From Naematelia aurantialba (Eukaryota > Basidiomycota > Tremellomycetes > Tremellales > Naemateliaceae), in assembly GCA_021527695.1 (NCBI GenBank), contig JAKFAO010000001.1:434001-498000 (forward strand): 64,000 nt of DNA. The letters run 5' to 3'. Position 1 is the first letter of the stretch; every line of letters begins with the position of its first letter. The translations under genes were made by a program, and so were the position numbers. Positions 1 to 12,445 of the stretch are shown one piece after another. The notes under the pieces were generated by a model, which worked only from the letters and a program-made list of their open reading frames with translations, ran no database searches and was not told the origin of the DNA.

Positions 1-25
1 TAGCATCAACGCTGACTCGTTACAG

Positions 26-1088
26 ATATCCTGTGGCAGGCAGCGTATTACAAGGTCACTCAGCGTACCGCGCATACTCTATAGCCATTTTTTTTCGCTG
101 ACACAATGAAAACAGTTCATCTCGATCGACCGGAAACCTAAGATCGAATCTGGCCAGCGCCAATCGAGCTTCCAGTAGTACGCCTCATATCCGGCGAAGG
201 GACTGCATTGCGCTTACAAAAGTGATCAGCATGTTGAACGATAAGCGAGGGCCTATTGGGAAAGCCCTGAGAGGCATACGGCCCGAACACCGCGAGCTGT
301 GGTTCATCTTTGGTCAACTCAGTGAGTCGCCCGACTGCTCCCCACGTCTTCTTTCCTTCGTCGGTTGTCCATTCTACGTTCTTCTTTGATGTTTGCTCAC
401 TGACAACTAACTCTGCTCAGTCTACAGCATCATATTCATGCTGCCTCCGGCTGTGCTACTCATCCACTCGCCACTGGCCAGCTCCATCTTCCTCATCGTC
501 ATTTTTGCCGTATCGGCGTGGAACGGCGCATCCTTCTACGTCGAAGTTTTTGGACGAAAGTGAGTCTCGTATCTGACCCCTCCTCTGTCTTTCCTCTTCT
601 TTGCCTCTGTCGGTAAGCGCGTGCTGATATAGAATTTTCCTGTTTCGTCCTCTTTCTGTCTTCTGTCTGTTTGGACTTGCTTTGCTTGCGCGGTCTTCTT
701 CTTCTTGGTTGGACCCATTTTGGTGTTGGCTTTGGTGGCGCTCTTCTTCTTGACTGTGACTGGGTGCTTCGGGAGCAGATTCGAACGAGAACTCGAGCGA
801 CTGCGCAAAGAGATGGAACTCGCTTCTGCGACAGGCACCAACACGACTTCGTCCCAGCCTAGTCCGTCGGTCCCGTCTACGCCATTCATGGATCGCAGCT
901 TTGAGACGGACGGCGATGATGGCGACGGCGACGGCGACGCACTCGCCAATTCGCCACTGGTCTTGCCTGGTCCTGGTACCAAGCAGAACGCGGCAGACAT
1001 CGAAGTCCCAGAGCTGCAACTGGACAAGCCCGTGGTCAAGACCGCAGTGGTCCCCACTTACCCGGGAGACACGAGGAAGTCACAATGA
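26..1088 (+). CDS. GPC1: Glycerophosphocholine acyltransferase (GPC1/DUF2838 family), 5' end missing
   Basis: The gene starts before the window; about 208 C-terminal residues are visible. Exons that keep frame are 26-54, 116-174, 230-321, 421-559 and 779-1088, joined by GT-AG introns. They read through ILWQAAYYK, FISIDRKPKIESGQRQSSF, MLNDKRGPIGKAL, a hydrophobic pair of membrane segments, then WNGASFYVEVFGRKFERELE, which is the C-terminal signature of the DUF2838 membrane family. In yeast Gpc1 acylates glycerophosphocholine with acyl-CoA to form lysophosphatidylcholine in the ER, so this is probably a multi-pass membrane enzyme of phosphatidylcholine remodelling. The last 100 residues form a polar tail rich in Asp, Gly and Pro that I infer to be cytosolic and poorly conserved. 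The stop is TGA at 1086-1088. The family call rests on remembered motif likeness, not on an alignment. Confidence 0.72.
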
Positions 1089-1481
1089 GTGGTTTCGAGA
1101 CGTCGTTTGATTCATGTCATACTGTGTTCGCGTGCACGATGGGGGCTCCTTGGGCGAGCTTTGTTGGATGTTTGGATCTTCTTTGTATCACGCTGGGCTT
1201 GCCGATTTACGATGCAACGATTTTACAATTACAGCTACTTAGCGTCACTGGAGCACGGACGCTTAAAGAAACAAGAATTCAAAGCACACAACAGAGCCAT
1301 GGCAACACGAAACACGCCATACATCCCGAAATGATCGGTCGTAGCCGATTTCTCTAGTCGTTACTTACTCGAACCCAGTCATGAAAGAGGCAAAGCTCTC
1401 ATCGTTATATATATATAGAAGCGAAAGGCGGCTCCAAGACTCGTAAGACAGACGCATACGCTCAAGAAAACACGCCAACGT
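1089..1481. other. Convergent intergenic gap (3' UTRs)
   Basis: This gap lies between the stop of the GPC1-like gene and the stop of the RRM gene on the other strand. It holds an AT run (TATATATATATAG near 1407-1419) that may help 3'-end formation. I see no gene in it. Confidence 0.6.
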
Positions 1482-4054
1482 CTATTCCGAAGCCTCGCCA
1501 GATTGCGACGATACGAGCTCGGCTTCTACAGGGTAGACGCCGATGCCATTCTCGGTGCCAGAGCCAGATGCTTGGGCCATCTCACTGGCCTCTACAGCGG
1601 CTATTCGCTGCGCAATCGGATCGGTCGGGTCCACGCGAGCTACATTGCCCGAGTCGGATCGACGAGCCGCCGGTGGTGGGCTGAATCAAGTCAGTTTCGC
1701 ACACGAGACGAGGATCGAGTTGGCTCACCCAGTCCGAGGCTGATTGGCACATCGGTCTTTACCGTAAGCTATTCGGAGCGAGTGGTAGTCGGGAATCAGC
1801 TTGATCGCATCCACGGCTTTTTGCGCAGAATGAATATTGGTGCTATCGAGACCTGTAAGCACAGCTGCACATGGACTGTGCGACCACTCACAAGTTGACG
1901 AATGCTGCCGACTTTTCCTTGAGGAAGTTGATCATCTCAATTTCTACAACTGTCAGGACCCTCTCGACATATCCCAGCTATACTCACCGCCGTGCACACC
2001 AAAGTCTTCGCGCAGTCTCTCTTCGGAAAACTTTTCAAAGTCTGGGACACCGCCAATATATACATTACGGCTCGCCCCAGAATTGATGGCCTGCAGCAGC
2101 GCCACACTTGCAGGGCCGGACTGCTTGCCCCAGCTGACCTTGAGGCGGCGAGAGTTGATTGCAAGGCCAGAGGCGTTGGCATGATTGTAGAAGGCCAGCG
2201 CATGTAGAGGATCAACAAACGTGACAAACTGCTCTAGTCAACACGAGTACACGCTCGTAAAAGGACGAATGAATCTCACAGCAATATTCTTGTCGTGCAG
2301 ATGCTTGATCGATTGCAGCATGCCACCTCGAATATTATTACACAACTCTTCGGTCGTAGTATCGGGGTGAATGTTGCCAATGTAGATCTGGCGGTTGCCC
2401 TGATTGGCAGCAGATGCCGCGTCCATATACTGCGTCGTCATGCTCTGGAAACTGCTCTGCGGGAAGATAGGCGAGCCAAATCCAGCAGATGCTGGCGAGC
2501 CAAACGCAGCAAAGTTGGGTGTGAATGGGGTGAAAGGGGTGCCAGGCATCTGAGCGGCCTGAGAAGCAACCGCAGCTTGCGCTTGAGCTTGAGCAGCGTG
2601 GACGGCAGCTTGCTGGGCACGGGGCACATATGCGCAGCGGTCCTGTGACAAATGAGCGCGCCATTGCATAGCGGCACAAGAAACCAACCTTGCCATAGTT
2701 GACGCGCCTGTCTTTCCATCCCTCGAGGGTGGGTAGAGTCTGCACCACCTGAGCAGGTTAGTCCATGTTGCAACTCGATTGCAAGCTAAACAAGAGCCTC
2801 ACCTTCATGGCAGTCGAAATGCTCAAAAAGTGTATAAACCCGATATTCTTGTCCCGAACAATTTTGACTTGATCAATGTCTCCGAAAGCCTTACAGACCT
2901 CGCGCAGATCCGATTCGCTAGTCTCTGGAGGCAGGTTGCCAACGTAGACGTTACGCGTCGCTTGCGAACTTTCAACGGCTGAAACGACTGGCAGGGGCAC
3001 ATTCGAGGCCTTGCCCCATCCTATCTTAAGTTCCTGACCATGGAGTGCGAGTTTCTTGACAGAAGCGTCGGCGTGGAAAGCCGCAGCGGTCGAGCCATCG
3101 AGGAAAGAGATGAAACAGCAGCTCTTGTCGGCGATGATGCGGACGCTCTCAATGGGGCCGAAGCGGACGAGGTTGAGGAGCTCGTCAACCGATGCATCTA
3201 AGGACGATCAGTATCGATGACGTGAAATGTGTCCCCACTCACCTCCAGGAAGATTGCCGACATAAACGGTACGACCTGTGATATTGCCCGCGGCAGCAGC
3301 GGCAGCCGCTGCAGCTGCCGGTCCATAGTTGCCTGTCATGTTATTCGGATTCATCGACGGTGATAGAATCGGCGACTGAGCATAGCCCTAAGGAGTTAGT
3401 TGCATTAACGCTGGTTGACTCACCAAGCCATACGGCAATCCAAAGTTGAGGACACCCATGCCGTAAGGACTAGTCAAGCCGTGGGCCATGTGCGGCGGCT
3501 GGGTCGGAGTGGCTAGAGAGCCAACCTGCATGGGTTGATTGAACACGTGCGGCACGTGCGAGGGTTGACTGGGCGACATAACGACGGGCTGGGTAAAAGA
3601 CGAAGGCGAGCCAACAGATGGAAAGGCCGACTGGTAACGCGTTCTCTTTGGCGGAACGTTCTCAAAGCTCGAAGCTGGGTCAATGCTGGGAGTCCTTCCA
3701 CTAAGCGGGTTTACTGGCAATGTAGAAGTGTCAAGGGCGCGCTGAGACGATAAGCAGGGTTCGAGTGCAATGGGAAACGCCTACCTTCATTTCTTCCAGG
3801 TCGAAGGGATGCTGAGGGGCTGGCTGGAAGGCCGAGCCTAGAAAGTGCTGTTGCACGAAGGGCAAACCGGGGACAAAGGTGTTCTGGTTCAATGCCGACA
3901 ACGAGCGCGGTTCCAATGGCCTATGGACGGTGTGGGAGTTGAGGACGGTGCCAGCCTCAGCCGACGCGAGAGCAGGGCCTGCGAGGCCGTTGGAGAGCTG
4001 CAGGGTGTGACCGTTGGAGAGCGTGTTGGGTCGGGCGACATCGGAAAGAGGCAT
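1482..4054 (-). CDS. nrd1: Four-RRM RNA-binding protein, Nrd1/Msa2 type
   Basis: The start is the ATG at 4054, reading MPLSDVARPNTLSNGHTL; the stop is TAG at 1484-1482. A disordered N-terminus (NPLSGRTPSIDP, Pro/Gln-rich to about residue 200) is followed by four RRMs: one beginning TVYVGNLPGG (about 3290-3010), one with NVYVGNLPPETSESDL (about 2980-2700), one with QIYIGNIHPDTTTEELCNNI (about 2420-2090), and one with NVYIGGVPDFEKFSEERL (about 2085-1750). RRM regions end in WGK or YGKDRC, as in S. pombe Nrd1, which represses differentiation genes and binds mRNA in stress granules. At least six introns are needed; the one interrupting RRM3 (about 2282-2236) restores FVTFVDPLHALAFYNHANAS. The C-terminal tail after YGKDRCANQPR is short and acidic. 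The role in mRNA control is taken from the family; the number and order of RRMs are seen directly. Confidence 0.85.
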
Positions 4055-5302
4055 TGTGACAGGGTACGGGCGAACGAATAGAGGCCGTAACAAGCAACGA
4101 TACGTACGACGATGATGAGGACAAGGAGCGTTCGAAGAATATGCGCACCAGTAATCGTGGTAGGTAACGAGTGGTGATGGGTAGATGTGCAAGGGCAAAC
4201 GAGGCGATATAAGCTCACAAGCACCGATGAAGTCGAACAGAGAGATGGAAGGAAAGAAGAAGAAGAAAAATGCAGAGAAGAGGGGGGGGTGTGATGCGAG
4301 ACGAGGCTGTTTTAGGGAAACGCTACCTACGAAATAGGTAGGCAGGCCCAAACCAACGTGCAAGCCAGCCAAAGGTAAGAAAGAACAGAGCTACAATCGG
4401 AATCACGCAGCTGGTCCAGCGTGACGTCGCAGCTTATAGAGTTATAACCGTGTAGGGGAACGCAGGGGCAGTGGAAAGTGGCTGACTGGTCAGTCGTCGA
4501 ATATCAGCTACGGCCGGTTTACCACAATTGGGGGATAAGGCTGTATATATAGTCTGGACTCACTGGGTGGAAGCACTAGAGCCCAGCGGATTGCCGTGAC
4601 AGGGCATTGACAAGTCCGCATGTTGGAAGGATGTGTAATAGGCAAGCGGGGTGTGCGTTGGCAAGAAGTCCGACGAGACAACGGCAGCGATAGGAGGAAG
4701 GCACGAGTCAGCATTTCTTGCTCATCACTCGACGTCACACGACAATACAAGGACCCGCCACACCAGATCGACATTCAACACTGTCATCTTTGGAAGTTTT
4801 GGAGACAGTATGGCTTTGGGTGATGCTCGGAGCTGTCTGAGGGTATCCGAGGCCAGAGCAGAGCAGACTCACCTAGAAGCGAAATCGAAAGCGCAGCAGT
4901 CAGATGAAATCAAGAGATGGTAAAGAATGAGGGGAGGACCGTCAGAGATGCATGCACTCTCCAGTGGCAGCAGACTGGACGTGGCCTGGGGGACGGTGTG
5001 GTGAGGGGAAGGGGGAGAGGCGGAATGGCTAGGACAGGGAGGAAACGGAGGAGAGAACAGGAGTTGAAAAGAATGGTGTCCCAGTCGCCGAGCGGATCGA
5101 ATGGACGCGTAGCTTGCGTGAGCAACCGTGGGAAGTCTGAGGAAAATTGCGGCCTCAAACTTCCCACCCAGTAGCAGAGAATCAATAACGCCCGTGCCAA
5201 ACAGGACATCCTCCATGAAGGCGTTGGCCAAGCAAACACACAAGACACACTCGCACATCTTTCGGCATACAATACATGCGTCATCCCACTACCAAAAACC
5301 CT
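4055..5302. other. Intergenic region: promoter of the RRM gene and 3' flank of eS1
   Basis: About 1.25 kb lies between two minus-strand genes. It should carry the promoter and 5' leader of the RRM gene. Short open frames occur on both strands but none has coding character. A TATA-like run (CTGTATATATAG) sits at about 4539-4550. Confidence 0.5.
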
Positions 5303-6613
5303 TTACACCGAGGCAAGGATCTCTGGCTCGACAAATTCACCGCTCTTGACAACCTTTGAGCCGGTTGCCGCCTAATAGAGATATCAGCTTTGAATAGGAC
5401 AGTGTATACAGCGCATCACTCACATCGGTGGCCTCGCCGTGAGTCTCGAGCAGCTTGGACATGTCGAGTTTAGGAGTCTTCAGGATTTTTGCCTTTCGGA
5501 CGTAGACGTTGTGGAGGGGGTAGATGCCCTGCCAAATGTCAGCTTTCGTGCTCAATAGTTTGCCAACGGGGAGAGGACGAGATAAAGTCGAGGTGAACAA
5601 CAGAGGATAGAGAGCTATGCAGAATACACGACAGGCGGGAATAGAAAAGAATTTAGCTGACCTTGGCGGCTTTCTCGATCTCGCGGCCGATGGACTCCGG
5701 GACAAACTTCTGGACGAGCTCCTTGAGCTCGCTGCCCTCGGCCTCACGACGCATAATCTCAACCATCTTGGCGCGGATCTCTCGGACCTGAGACGACTTG
5801 GCGTACGTGGTCTTCTTGACCTGGTTGAAGGCGCGCTTGGCGAAGCCAATAGCAAACAGGCGGAGAACGTAGCCGTCGGTGGTTCGCACGTCGACGGACG
5901 CCTCAATAAGCGTCTGCCACTTGCGCACAATGGATCGGAGCTTGTCGGTCGTGAAGTCCATGCCGAAGAACGAGGTAAGGCAGTTCTTGCCCTACACCAG
6001 GCGTCAGCCTTTGTCCTTGTCTACACACAACCACCAGACCGGATATCGCGCCTCGATGAAATGGTGGGGAAACATGGGGAATGATAGAGTACGGGAATGA
6101 AGGGATGAGAGGATTGATGCAGGATAGAGCATGAAGCACGATGGGAATCAAGGGGGATTGGAGCGGCAGGTTGACGGGAAAGGGTGATGCGTGATGCGTG
6201 ACGAGTGAGGGGAAAAGGCTCGCTCACAGAGACGTCCTCAACCCTCAGCTTGATCTTTCGGAACGACTGCTCCTGGTCACCACCGAGATCGGCAAGGGAC
6301 AGCTCAAGCACACGACCCTTGAGCGAGTCGTTGGCGTTCTCTGCGACACAGTCAACAACGATTTCCACCCTCCACCCATTCGTTCATCCACTCACTCAGA
6401 CCCGCAGTACGGTTGACGAGTGTCTTGCCTGCATCTCGCTTCTCGAAGAACCCAGGTGCTTTGATGTCGTACCAGTCTACCAAGTGTTCGTCAGTACCGC
6501 CCAACATCCTCTACACGCTCAAACGACGCACCTTTGCGCGAGAATGGGTCCACGACCTTCTTTTTAATGCCCTTCTTGCCTTTGCTGAGGCGCTTGTTTT
6601 TTCCGATCGCCAT
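5303..6613 (-). CDS. RPS1: 40S ribosomal protein eS1 (S3a/Rps1)
   Basis: The start is the ATG at 6613: [19 protein letters not shown], then [17 protein letters not shown] and [10 protein letters not shown], which is unmistakable eS1. Later exons carry [57 protein letters not shown], then [20 protein letters not shown], and the protein ends [14 protein letters not shown] at the TAA at 5305-5303. It is a structural protein of the small ribosomal subunit. At least five introns break the gene; the one at about 6240-5995 is long (roughly 250 nt), and another interrupts the reading between KAA and GIYPL. Length after splicing is near the usual 255 residues. A TATA-like element lies about 50 nt upstream of the start. 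Confidence 0.95.
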
Positions 6614-6663
6614 TTCGCCTTGTTAACGTGATTCAACAGGGGGGATATGAGCTCGGAGGTGGG

Positions 6664-6676
6664 TTTTATATATATC
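6664..6676 (-). promoter_or_regulatory. TATA-like element upstream of RPS1
   Basis: On the minus strand the sequence reads GGATATATATAAA, about 50-60 nt upstream of the eS1 start codon. Position and sequence fit a TATA box for a highly expressed ribosomal protein gene, but leader length is unknown. Confidence 0.35.
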
Positions 6677-6852
6677 CTGGGTCGGAATTTCGGAAATATA
6701 GAAAAGTTTGTCTCCAAAGGATGTGGCGAGACTACGATCAGATATTGGACGTGTGGCTCGGTTTTGCAGATAGGCGCGTCTGGCTACACGCGCGCCTTTC
6801 CTCCTATTTAACGACGGCCATCTGTTTTGACGAGCAACGGTGCACTCGAGGT

Positions 6853-8829
6853 ATGTCTGTTCCCATCTCAGAAGGGGACGGAAAAGGCGTCATGTCTGTT
6901 GAAACCCCTGCTACTACGGCGGCAGCTGAATGTGAGTACTCAGCATGTTGCGAGCGAGCTGCCTAACCGTGACCAGCTCGGCAACAGCACCATGCGACTC
7001 TCAAGCAGATCGCCGAGCTCAATATCATCAACGATGGGTGCGCTACCTCTTGCTTACTCTGGACATTGCAGCACATGGCTGCAGAGTCTTCCGCCACATC
7101 AGCAGCTGGATCTGACGCGTTTAGGCTGAAATGGGACGACCTCAAAAGGATCTTGCAAGACGTCCTGCTAGCCGTACCACCACGGTTTGCCTCTCTCCGA
7201 CCTCCCCCTTCGTCCCCTCCTGCTTCCTCGCCTGCGGTTCCCGGTCCAGATCCCTCATCTGCCTCCTCCACCATCACTGGCGACCCATCTACACCATCCC
7301 CCAGTTCCTCGGCCAACGGCCCCTCAGCCTTACTTCTGTCACCGACGACCCCCACGTCTCGAACGGCACATGATCCCCGCTCTGTCGGGGCTGAAGCCTC
7401 CTCGACTCCGCGCCACGATCCATCCGAGTCTGAACTTCGTCCGTCAACAATTGGAGGACTTGTCATCCCTCCTTTCCCTCCTCTTGTCCCAAATCGACGG
7501 CGGCGGGGATCCGCGGACTTGCGGATGAATGGACATGGGATGGGCGGAGGAATGGGACCAGGGCAGGGTGGAGGGATGTTTGAGGACGAGTGGGATGAAG
7601 AGGTTTTAATTGGAGGAAAGAAGTTGCCGGGGTGGTTGCCGCCGGATGAAGCGGACAGAGCAGTGGCTCGTATAGTCAAGATGATTGAGGATCTTGACGA
7701 GTAAGCCTCTCCAGCCATCACGGCGCTCTCGCAATCTATTTCATGTTCTGACCAGCGCAGTCCCCCATTTACCATCCAGCGCCTGGCTGAGCTGCTGCTG
7801 CAGCCTACGGCGTATCACACGTCCCTGGGCAAGTACCTCCGAGCAGTGGAAAAAACCTTGCTCGTTACAACATCATGGGAACCTCCATCATACACCTACA
7901 TCCCTGGAGCAGGAGTGGGCATCCCCACAGCGCCGTCAATGTTCAGCGGATCGACGTCCAGTGCTTCCTCGTCCATAGCATCGGTATCAGCATCGTCCGA
8001 CGACGGCAGCGAGGACAGCATGATGCCTCCTGGCGCTTCGACGCCGATGTTCTCGCCTATCCCGTTCTTGGTTCGTGGCGGTGACGAAGACGGCGACGAG
8101 CCGCACCATGGCGCTGGTCCAAATGGAAGTGGGCTAGACGACGGGCTGATGAGCCCGTTGATACTTGGTGGAAGCGGTGGTTCAGGTGGTGGCGGTGGGC
8201 TTGGGAATAACAGTCCCGGCTCGTGGCGGTTCGAGCCTGCACCATCAGTGAGAAGTCCGACACCTGAGCCGGACGAACCAGACCAGGATCATGATCCGGA
8301 CCAAGGCGATGATGGCGAAGGTGGGGACAGAGGTGGGGACCGGGGTCAGGACACTGACGAGCAACCGTCGGGAAACGCTGCCAGCGACCCGGCACACCAA
8401 CCGTACCTGGGCAGGGTGGACGAGCTGGACACTGGCCCGATCATAACAGACTCGCCTGCCGTCAATGGACACGGTCACGGACACGGATACAGCCATGGTC
8501 ACGGGAATAGTCACGGGCCGGGTGGAGCGGCAGGGGAAGACGGTGGGGGAACGGGAGAGGGCGGCAACATGACTCCCCACGGGATGAGTGAGCGCCCGGT
8601 ACCTATCAGCAGTACCACGACGACGCCAGGCGACGTGGATAGGCGTATCGCCGCGCTGCCGCGACAGAGCCTGTTGGAGAGGTTCGTCAGTGGCAGTGGC
8701 GGTGGCATTGGCGGTGGTGGTGGCGGTTCCGGTGCGGGCTTGGGCGTGCAGACGCGGGCACGTACTGGCCAGTCCGGCGGAGAGAGGGAGAACCCCCCAG
8801 CCAGCGCAGAGGAAGGTATGGTGGATTGA
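6853..8829 (+). CDS. PPP4R2: Protein phosphatase 4 regulatory subunit 2 (PPP4R2/Psy4-like)
   Basis: The first in-frame ATG is at 6853 (MSVPISEGDGKG); a second at 6892 (MSVETPATTAAAE) is equally possible. After a small intron (about 6931-6977) the protein continues QQHHATLKQIAELNI. Near 7700 an intron with a GTAAGC donor joins VKMIEDLD to DPPFTIQRLAELLLQPTAYH and GKYLRAVEKTLLV, the core PPP4R2 motif. In animals and yeast this subunit, with PP4 catalytic subunit and R3/Psy2, directs dephosphorylation of DNA-damage proteins such as gamma-H2AX. Pro/Ser-rich sequence interrupts the domain at about 7190-7500. The C-terminal half (from about 7920) is low complexity: Gly-rich, acidic, and His/Gly-rich near 8465-8520. 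That half is probably disordered. The stop is TGA at 8827-8829. Confidence 0.78.
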
Positions 8830-9458
8830 TATGTGGATGGCGTGCGGGGCGTGTAGGACAGGGAAGTGTGTATCTACATGATGGGACAACGGGGTGGACG
8901 AACGTCTGGCGATTCGGTCCGAAGCGCAGGGGGAAGGAAATGTTGTAGCATCGTTGCAGGTTGAGTGAGGTCACGACTTTGCATGCACTGTGGGATGATC
9001 AGTGACACGGCGGCTTTCGACGTGAGCTGCAGCCAAGCAAGTGGATGGCATGCATGGATACTCTCCCATCTTCAAGCCGCTCGGTGTAACTCACAACCCA
9101 TACTGATGAATGATCTGCCATATTGACAGAGTGGCAACACGCAGAGTGGAAGTGGACGCCTTTCATCGAATTGACAAGAAGACAATTTTCGCTGGAGATG
9201 AGAAGTTCTCATGGAGATGCAGAGTTATCGATTGAGGATGTACTACCGCTGATGATAATCCTATTGACGTTTCCCCTCACCAGGCGGCAGCGATCACACA
9301 GACGACATCAATCTAATGGTCTCCGATCCTCCACCTCGGTACCACTGTTACTCATTATCCAGTGCTCCCCTTCTCGCACGTTTCCGGCCTCGCAGCATCA
9401 TCATGGTTTGATCGCACCATCATACACATACACTGAGTGGCGAATCAGCAACTGCACA
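8830..9458. other. Convergent intergenic gap
   Basis: About 630 bp lie between the stops of the PP4 subunit gene and the galactokinase gene. I see nothing recognisable beyond short open frames on both strands. Confidence 0.5.
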
Positions 9459-11804
9459 TCACATTCGGTCATCTTCTCGGGTCTTCCTCATTCCTTGCTC
9501 CGTTGACCCGGTGATCTCCTGATCCTGATCCTGATCCTGATCGTGATCGTTGATCTCCTGATCCGATGGTTTATCTCCTGATCCGTTGGGATCTCCCGAT
9601 CCCTTGATCCGTTGATGCGTCGTCTCCATCACCGTCGACACATCTCTCGCAGCATAGATCTCTCGATCCGCAGTGGAATAGGCATGGGCCAAGATTCGGC
9701 AGGAGAGAGAAATGGGAAATGACAGGCGACTGGGCTTGGACAGGGGAAGGACAAGCACGGTACTCACCTCCCGCACCACTACCAGGCAGCGTGGCAAAAG
9801 CTGCCTCTTCTACCTGAGCCTCTGACAGCCCCTGATACGCCGCGTACTTGTCCTTTATACGCTGCAAAAACCGCGCCTGCTCCTCAATCCTCACAAGCGA
9901 GATGACAGCCCCGCCCCACCCTCCTCCAGTCTGCCGAGCACCCAGTGCCCCCTCGGCGAGACACAGTTCTTGCAGCCCGTCAGTCACGGGGTGGGTGCAG
10001 TCGTATATGTCTCGGCAGCTTTCGTGGCTTGCGCTAATGAGTCGACCGAGTTCCGTGAATGAGGGAGAAGGGGATTGGCAGATTGACTTGAATTGCGAGA
10101 CGCGGATAGATTCGGTCAGGGCGTGTTGGGCTCGGAGGGAGAGGAAGAATGTTTCAGCGCGGACTGCGGAGCTCAGCGGGGTGAATGGGCTGCGTGAAGC
10201 GGGATGGGGAAGACTTGGGGCATAACTCAGACCACAGCCAAGACGCACTCTCGATAAAGTCCAAATACGTCGACGTAAACTCCTCTTTCGTCATCCCCGA
10301 CGCCTCAATCATCTCCTCCCTTGTCCAGCCCCTGTCGGCCTTTCCATCCGCCCCAAGGACCTTGTTCACCTCCCCCAACGCACGATTATACACCTCCACC
10401 TCGTTCGCGCCGGTCACCCCTCCCTCAACCCAGAACTCCAGCACCTCCCGCAACCATAGCCTCGCGTCACCTCCTGTCTTGCCGCGCACGCTTGGGTGAT
10501 TGTCGAGGCCCCACGAGTGGAGGAGCAGGCGCGCGGCGCATAGAGACTCCACAACCCGGAGGTTGTAGTGCTCCGGAGCGGAGTCTGTGAGTACGTGGGG
10601 AGCGAGCGAGTTGGTGATTACTACGCTTACGCCTGATGGAAGTGGGAGCGGCTCGGGATACAGCGTCGGGTAGAAGGAGAGGTGGAGGAGCGCGTTGGTC
10701 ATGCACAACACGGATGCTGCTTGCTGTTTCAGGTTAGTCTCGCTCTCTCCTTCGTGCACGACTATCTCTTGTGATATGGGCCCTATAGCGCCGGCACCGC
10801 AGGAGGAGCTTATTGGGCACATAGGCACCGCTCGCAGGATTGTAAAGAAGAGGGAGATAGGAGGGAGAGAGTACCCACGTCCATGCCCCCTGTGTTCAGG
10901 CCCATACGGTGCTCGCTTGCCATGGCCAAGCCCACGAGGTCCCCCTGGGTGATCCCTTGGGTCAAGCCATTCGCGATAAGAAACATGGTCACCGCGCTGA
11001 CAACAAAGCCCGCCGAGCTCTAAGAGCAAAAGTCGTCAGCGTTCTAGCCTTGTCAAAGAACGGGCAGGGGTGGGAGCTCACACTCAATCCCGCACCGGCT
11101 GGCACACTCCCATCCACGAGCACGTCCATCCCGACCGGGGACTGGCGTTGGTTCCGCCGTGCAACGTCGGCGTGACGCCCGTCATGGAAGAACTCCTCCA
11201 GACACTGGGCAAAAGCGACTTTGACGTAGTTGTCCCAGCCGCCGCCCTGTTTGGGCGACACAAAGTCGACCTGCCATTTGTCGGTCGACGAGGCGGGAGG
11301 CGTGAGGGCAAAGGTCGCTGGACGGAATTTAGGGAGCACGTTGTTCAGTCGAACGGTTGGCGGGGAGGTGGGGGTCACTCGAAGGGCCAATAGAATGTCC
11401 TGCTCAATCGCTGCGGGGAGCACGGGCTGAGCACGTCAGTGAGACCCAACTCGAGCTCCATGTCCAGACACATCGTTGATAGGCAACAAGGGAAGAGCAC
11501 TAAGGGTGGAGGATCGTTTTCGTAACGAAGCAAACGCACAAACAGAGAGTAATCAATGTGTTCGCCCAGAATGTTGACCCGGCCCGGAGCTCGGATAATG
11601 TGGGTTGGGCGGGCACCATACTTCACCTCGAACGTCTTGGCGAGCTCATTCCACCGTTTCCTGAGTGGGTCAGCGCGGCTCCAGTCCGCCTCGTTTTGGT
11701 ACGAGGTTGCAGGACGAGACTTGCCGTTCTCGAAGCACCGCAGACTCGGAGGGATAGATTTCAGCCAGCGAGGAGAAGAAGGGGATAGGCAGCTGCGTGG
11801 CCAT
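9459..11804 (-). CDS. GAL1: Galactokinase (GHMP kinase)
   Basis: The start at 11804 gives [20 protein letters not shown]. Motif 1 is [18 protein letters not shown] (about 11600-11540), motif 2 is SVPAGAGLS followed after an intron by [12 protein letters not shown], then LNTGGMDQAASVLC with the catalytic Asp, and motif 3 is [15 protein letters not shown] (about 9935-9885). The enzyme phosphorylates galactose in the Leloir pathway in the cytosol. Intron 1 (11724-11661) needs a GC donor (GCAAGT) to keep frame. The last intron is my best guess: it joins TLPGSGAG to EIYAARDV and leads into a tail of about 70 polar residues with a run of DQ repeats, ending at the TGA at 9461-9459; a different acceptor would give a more usual short C-terminus. 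The gene diverges from an NAD-dependent epimerase gene across 640 bp. Confidence 0.92.
9505..9620. repeat. CTGATC-type tandem repeat in galactokinase 3' region
   Basis: A run of CTGATC units (perfect near 9514-9541, degenerate onward) dominates this stretch. Read on the minus strand in the frame linked to galactokinase it encodes alternating Asp-Gln and Gly-Ser-Gly-Asp. Confidence 0.7.
11661..11724 (-). other. GC-AG intron in galactokinase
   Basis: The reading frame of the N-terminal exon (…SESAVLRE) meets the frame of the next exon ([15 protein letters not shown]) only if the intron begins GCAAGT at 11724 and ends CTCAG at 11661. A GT donor nearby gives the wrong phase, and reading through hits a stop. 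Confidence 0.65.
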
Positions 11805-12445
11805 GGTGTCGGACGATTTTCCACGACGAGCAGGAGCTTCCGAGACGCAGAGCAGAGTCTGGTGATGTGGTCAGATGGTGGGAGGACGAAATTGCATGAC
11901 TGGCAGGGGTGCATTTCGACCTCTCTCCCCCTCGCACCCACCCGCAGACAACGTTGACTAGCTGTCGGGTGATGACCCAAAAATTCCCGTTCGACGCTCC
12001 AGCAATTTTAAATTCTCAATTCCCGTGATGAGTCCTATTCTCGCCAATCTTGCATGTCTGCCTAGACCTGCGTCTGCTGCAGACTGCGAAGCGCAGCCCA
12101 ACACCACGCCAGCTCTAACCGAGCTCCATGACACATTATGCATGCTGCATGGACCACCAGCAGCTCATAGACGGTCTGTAGCTGCTCACCGTCACTCATG
12201 GGCACGTTCGGCTCATTTGCCGGCAAGCCTGAAATCCCCCGATCGGCGCAGTGGGGCTCCAGGTAGCTTGTTCGCTGATATGCCGAGACCACCGAGGAGC
12301 TTTCCGGAGGTGGTGCCGCGGATCATGATGAGGCTGTCTGGCTTGTTGGGAGAACGAGTTGATTCCATTCCAACAGCAGTCTGTCTCAACGCGAGTTGGT
12401 CTACTCTGGCTATAGCCTTTCTGCCTGACTGTCCGCCTGCGACCG
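11805..12445. promoter_or_regulatory. Shared divergent promoter region of galactokinase and epimerase genes
   Basis: This is 641 bp between two start codons facing away from each other. It should hold both promoters. I found no clear Gal4-type CGG-N11-CCG site. A plus-strand open frame (from 12025) overlaps the epimerase start and looks like chance. Confidence 0.5.
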
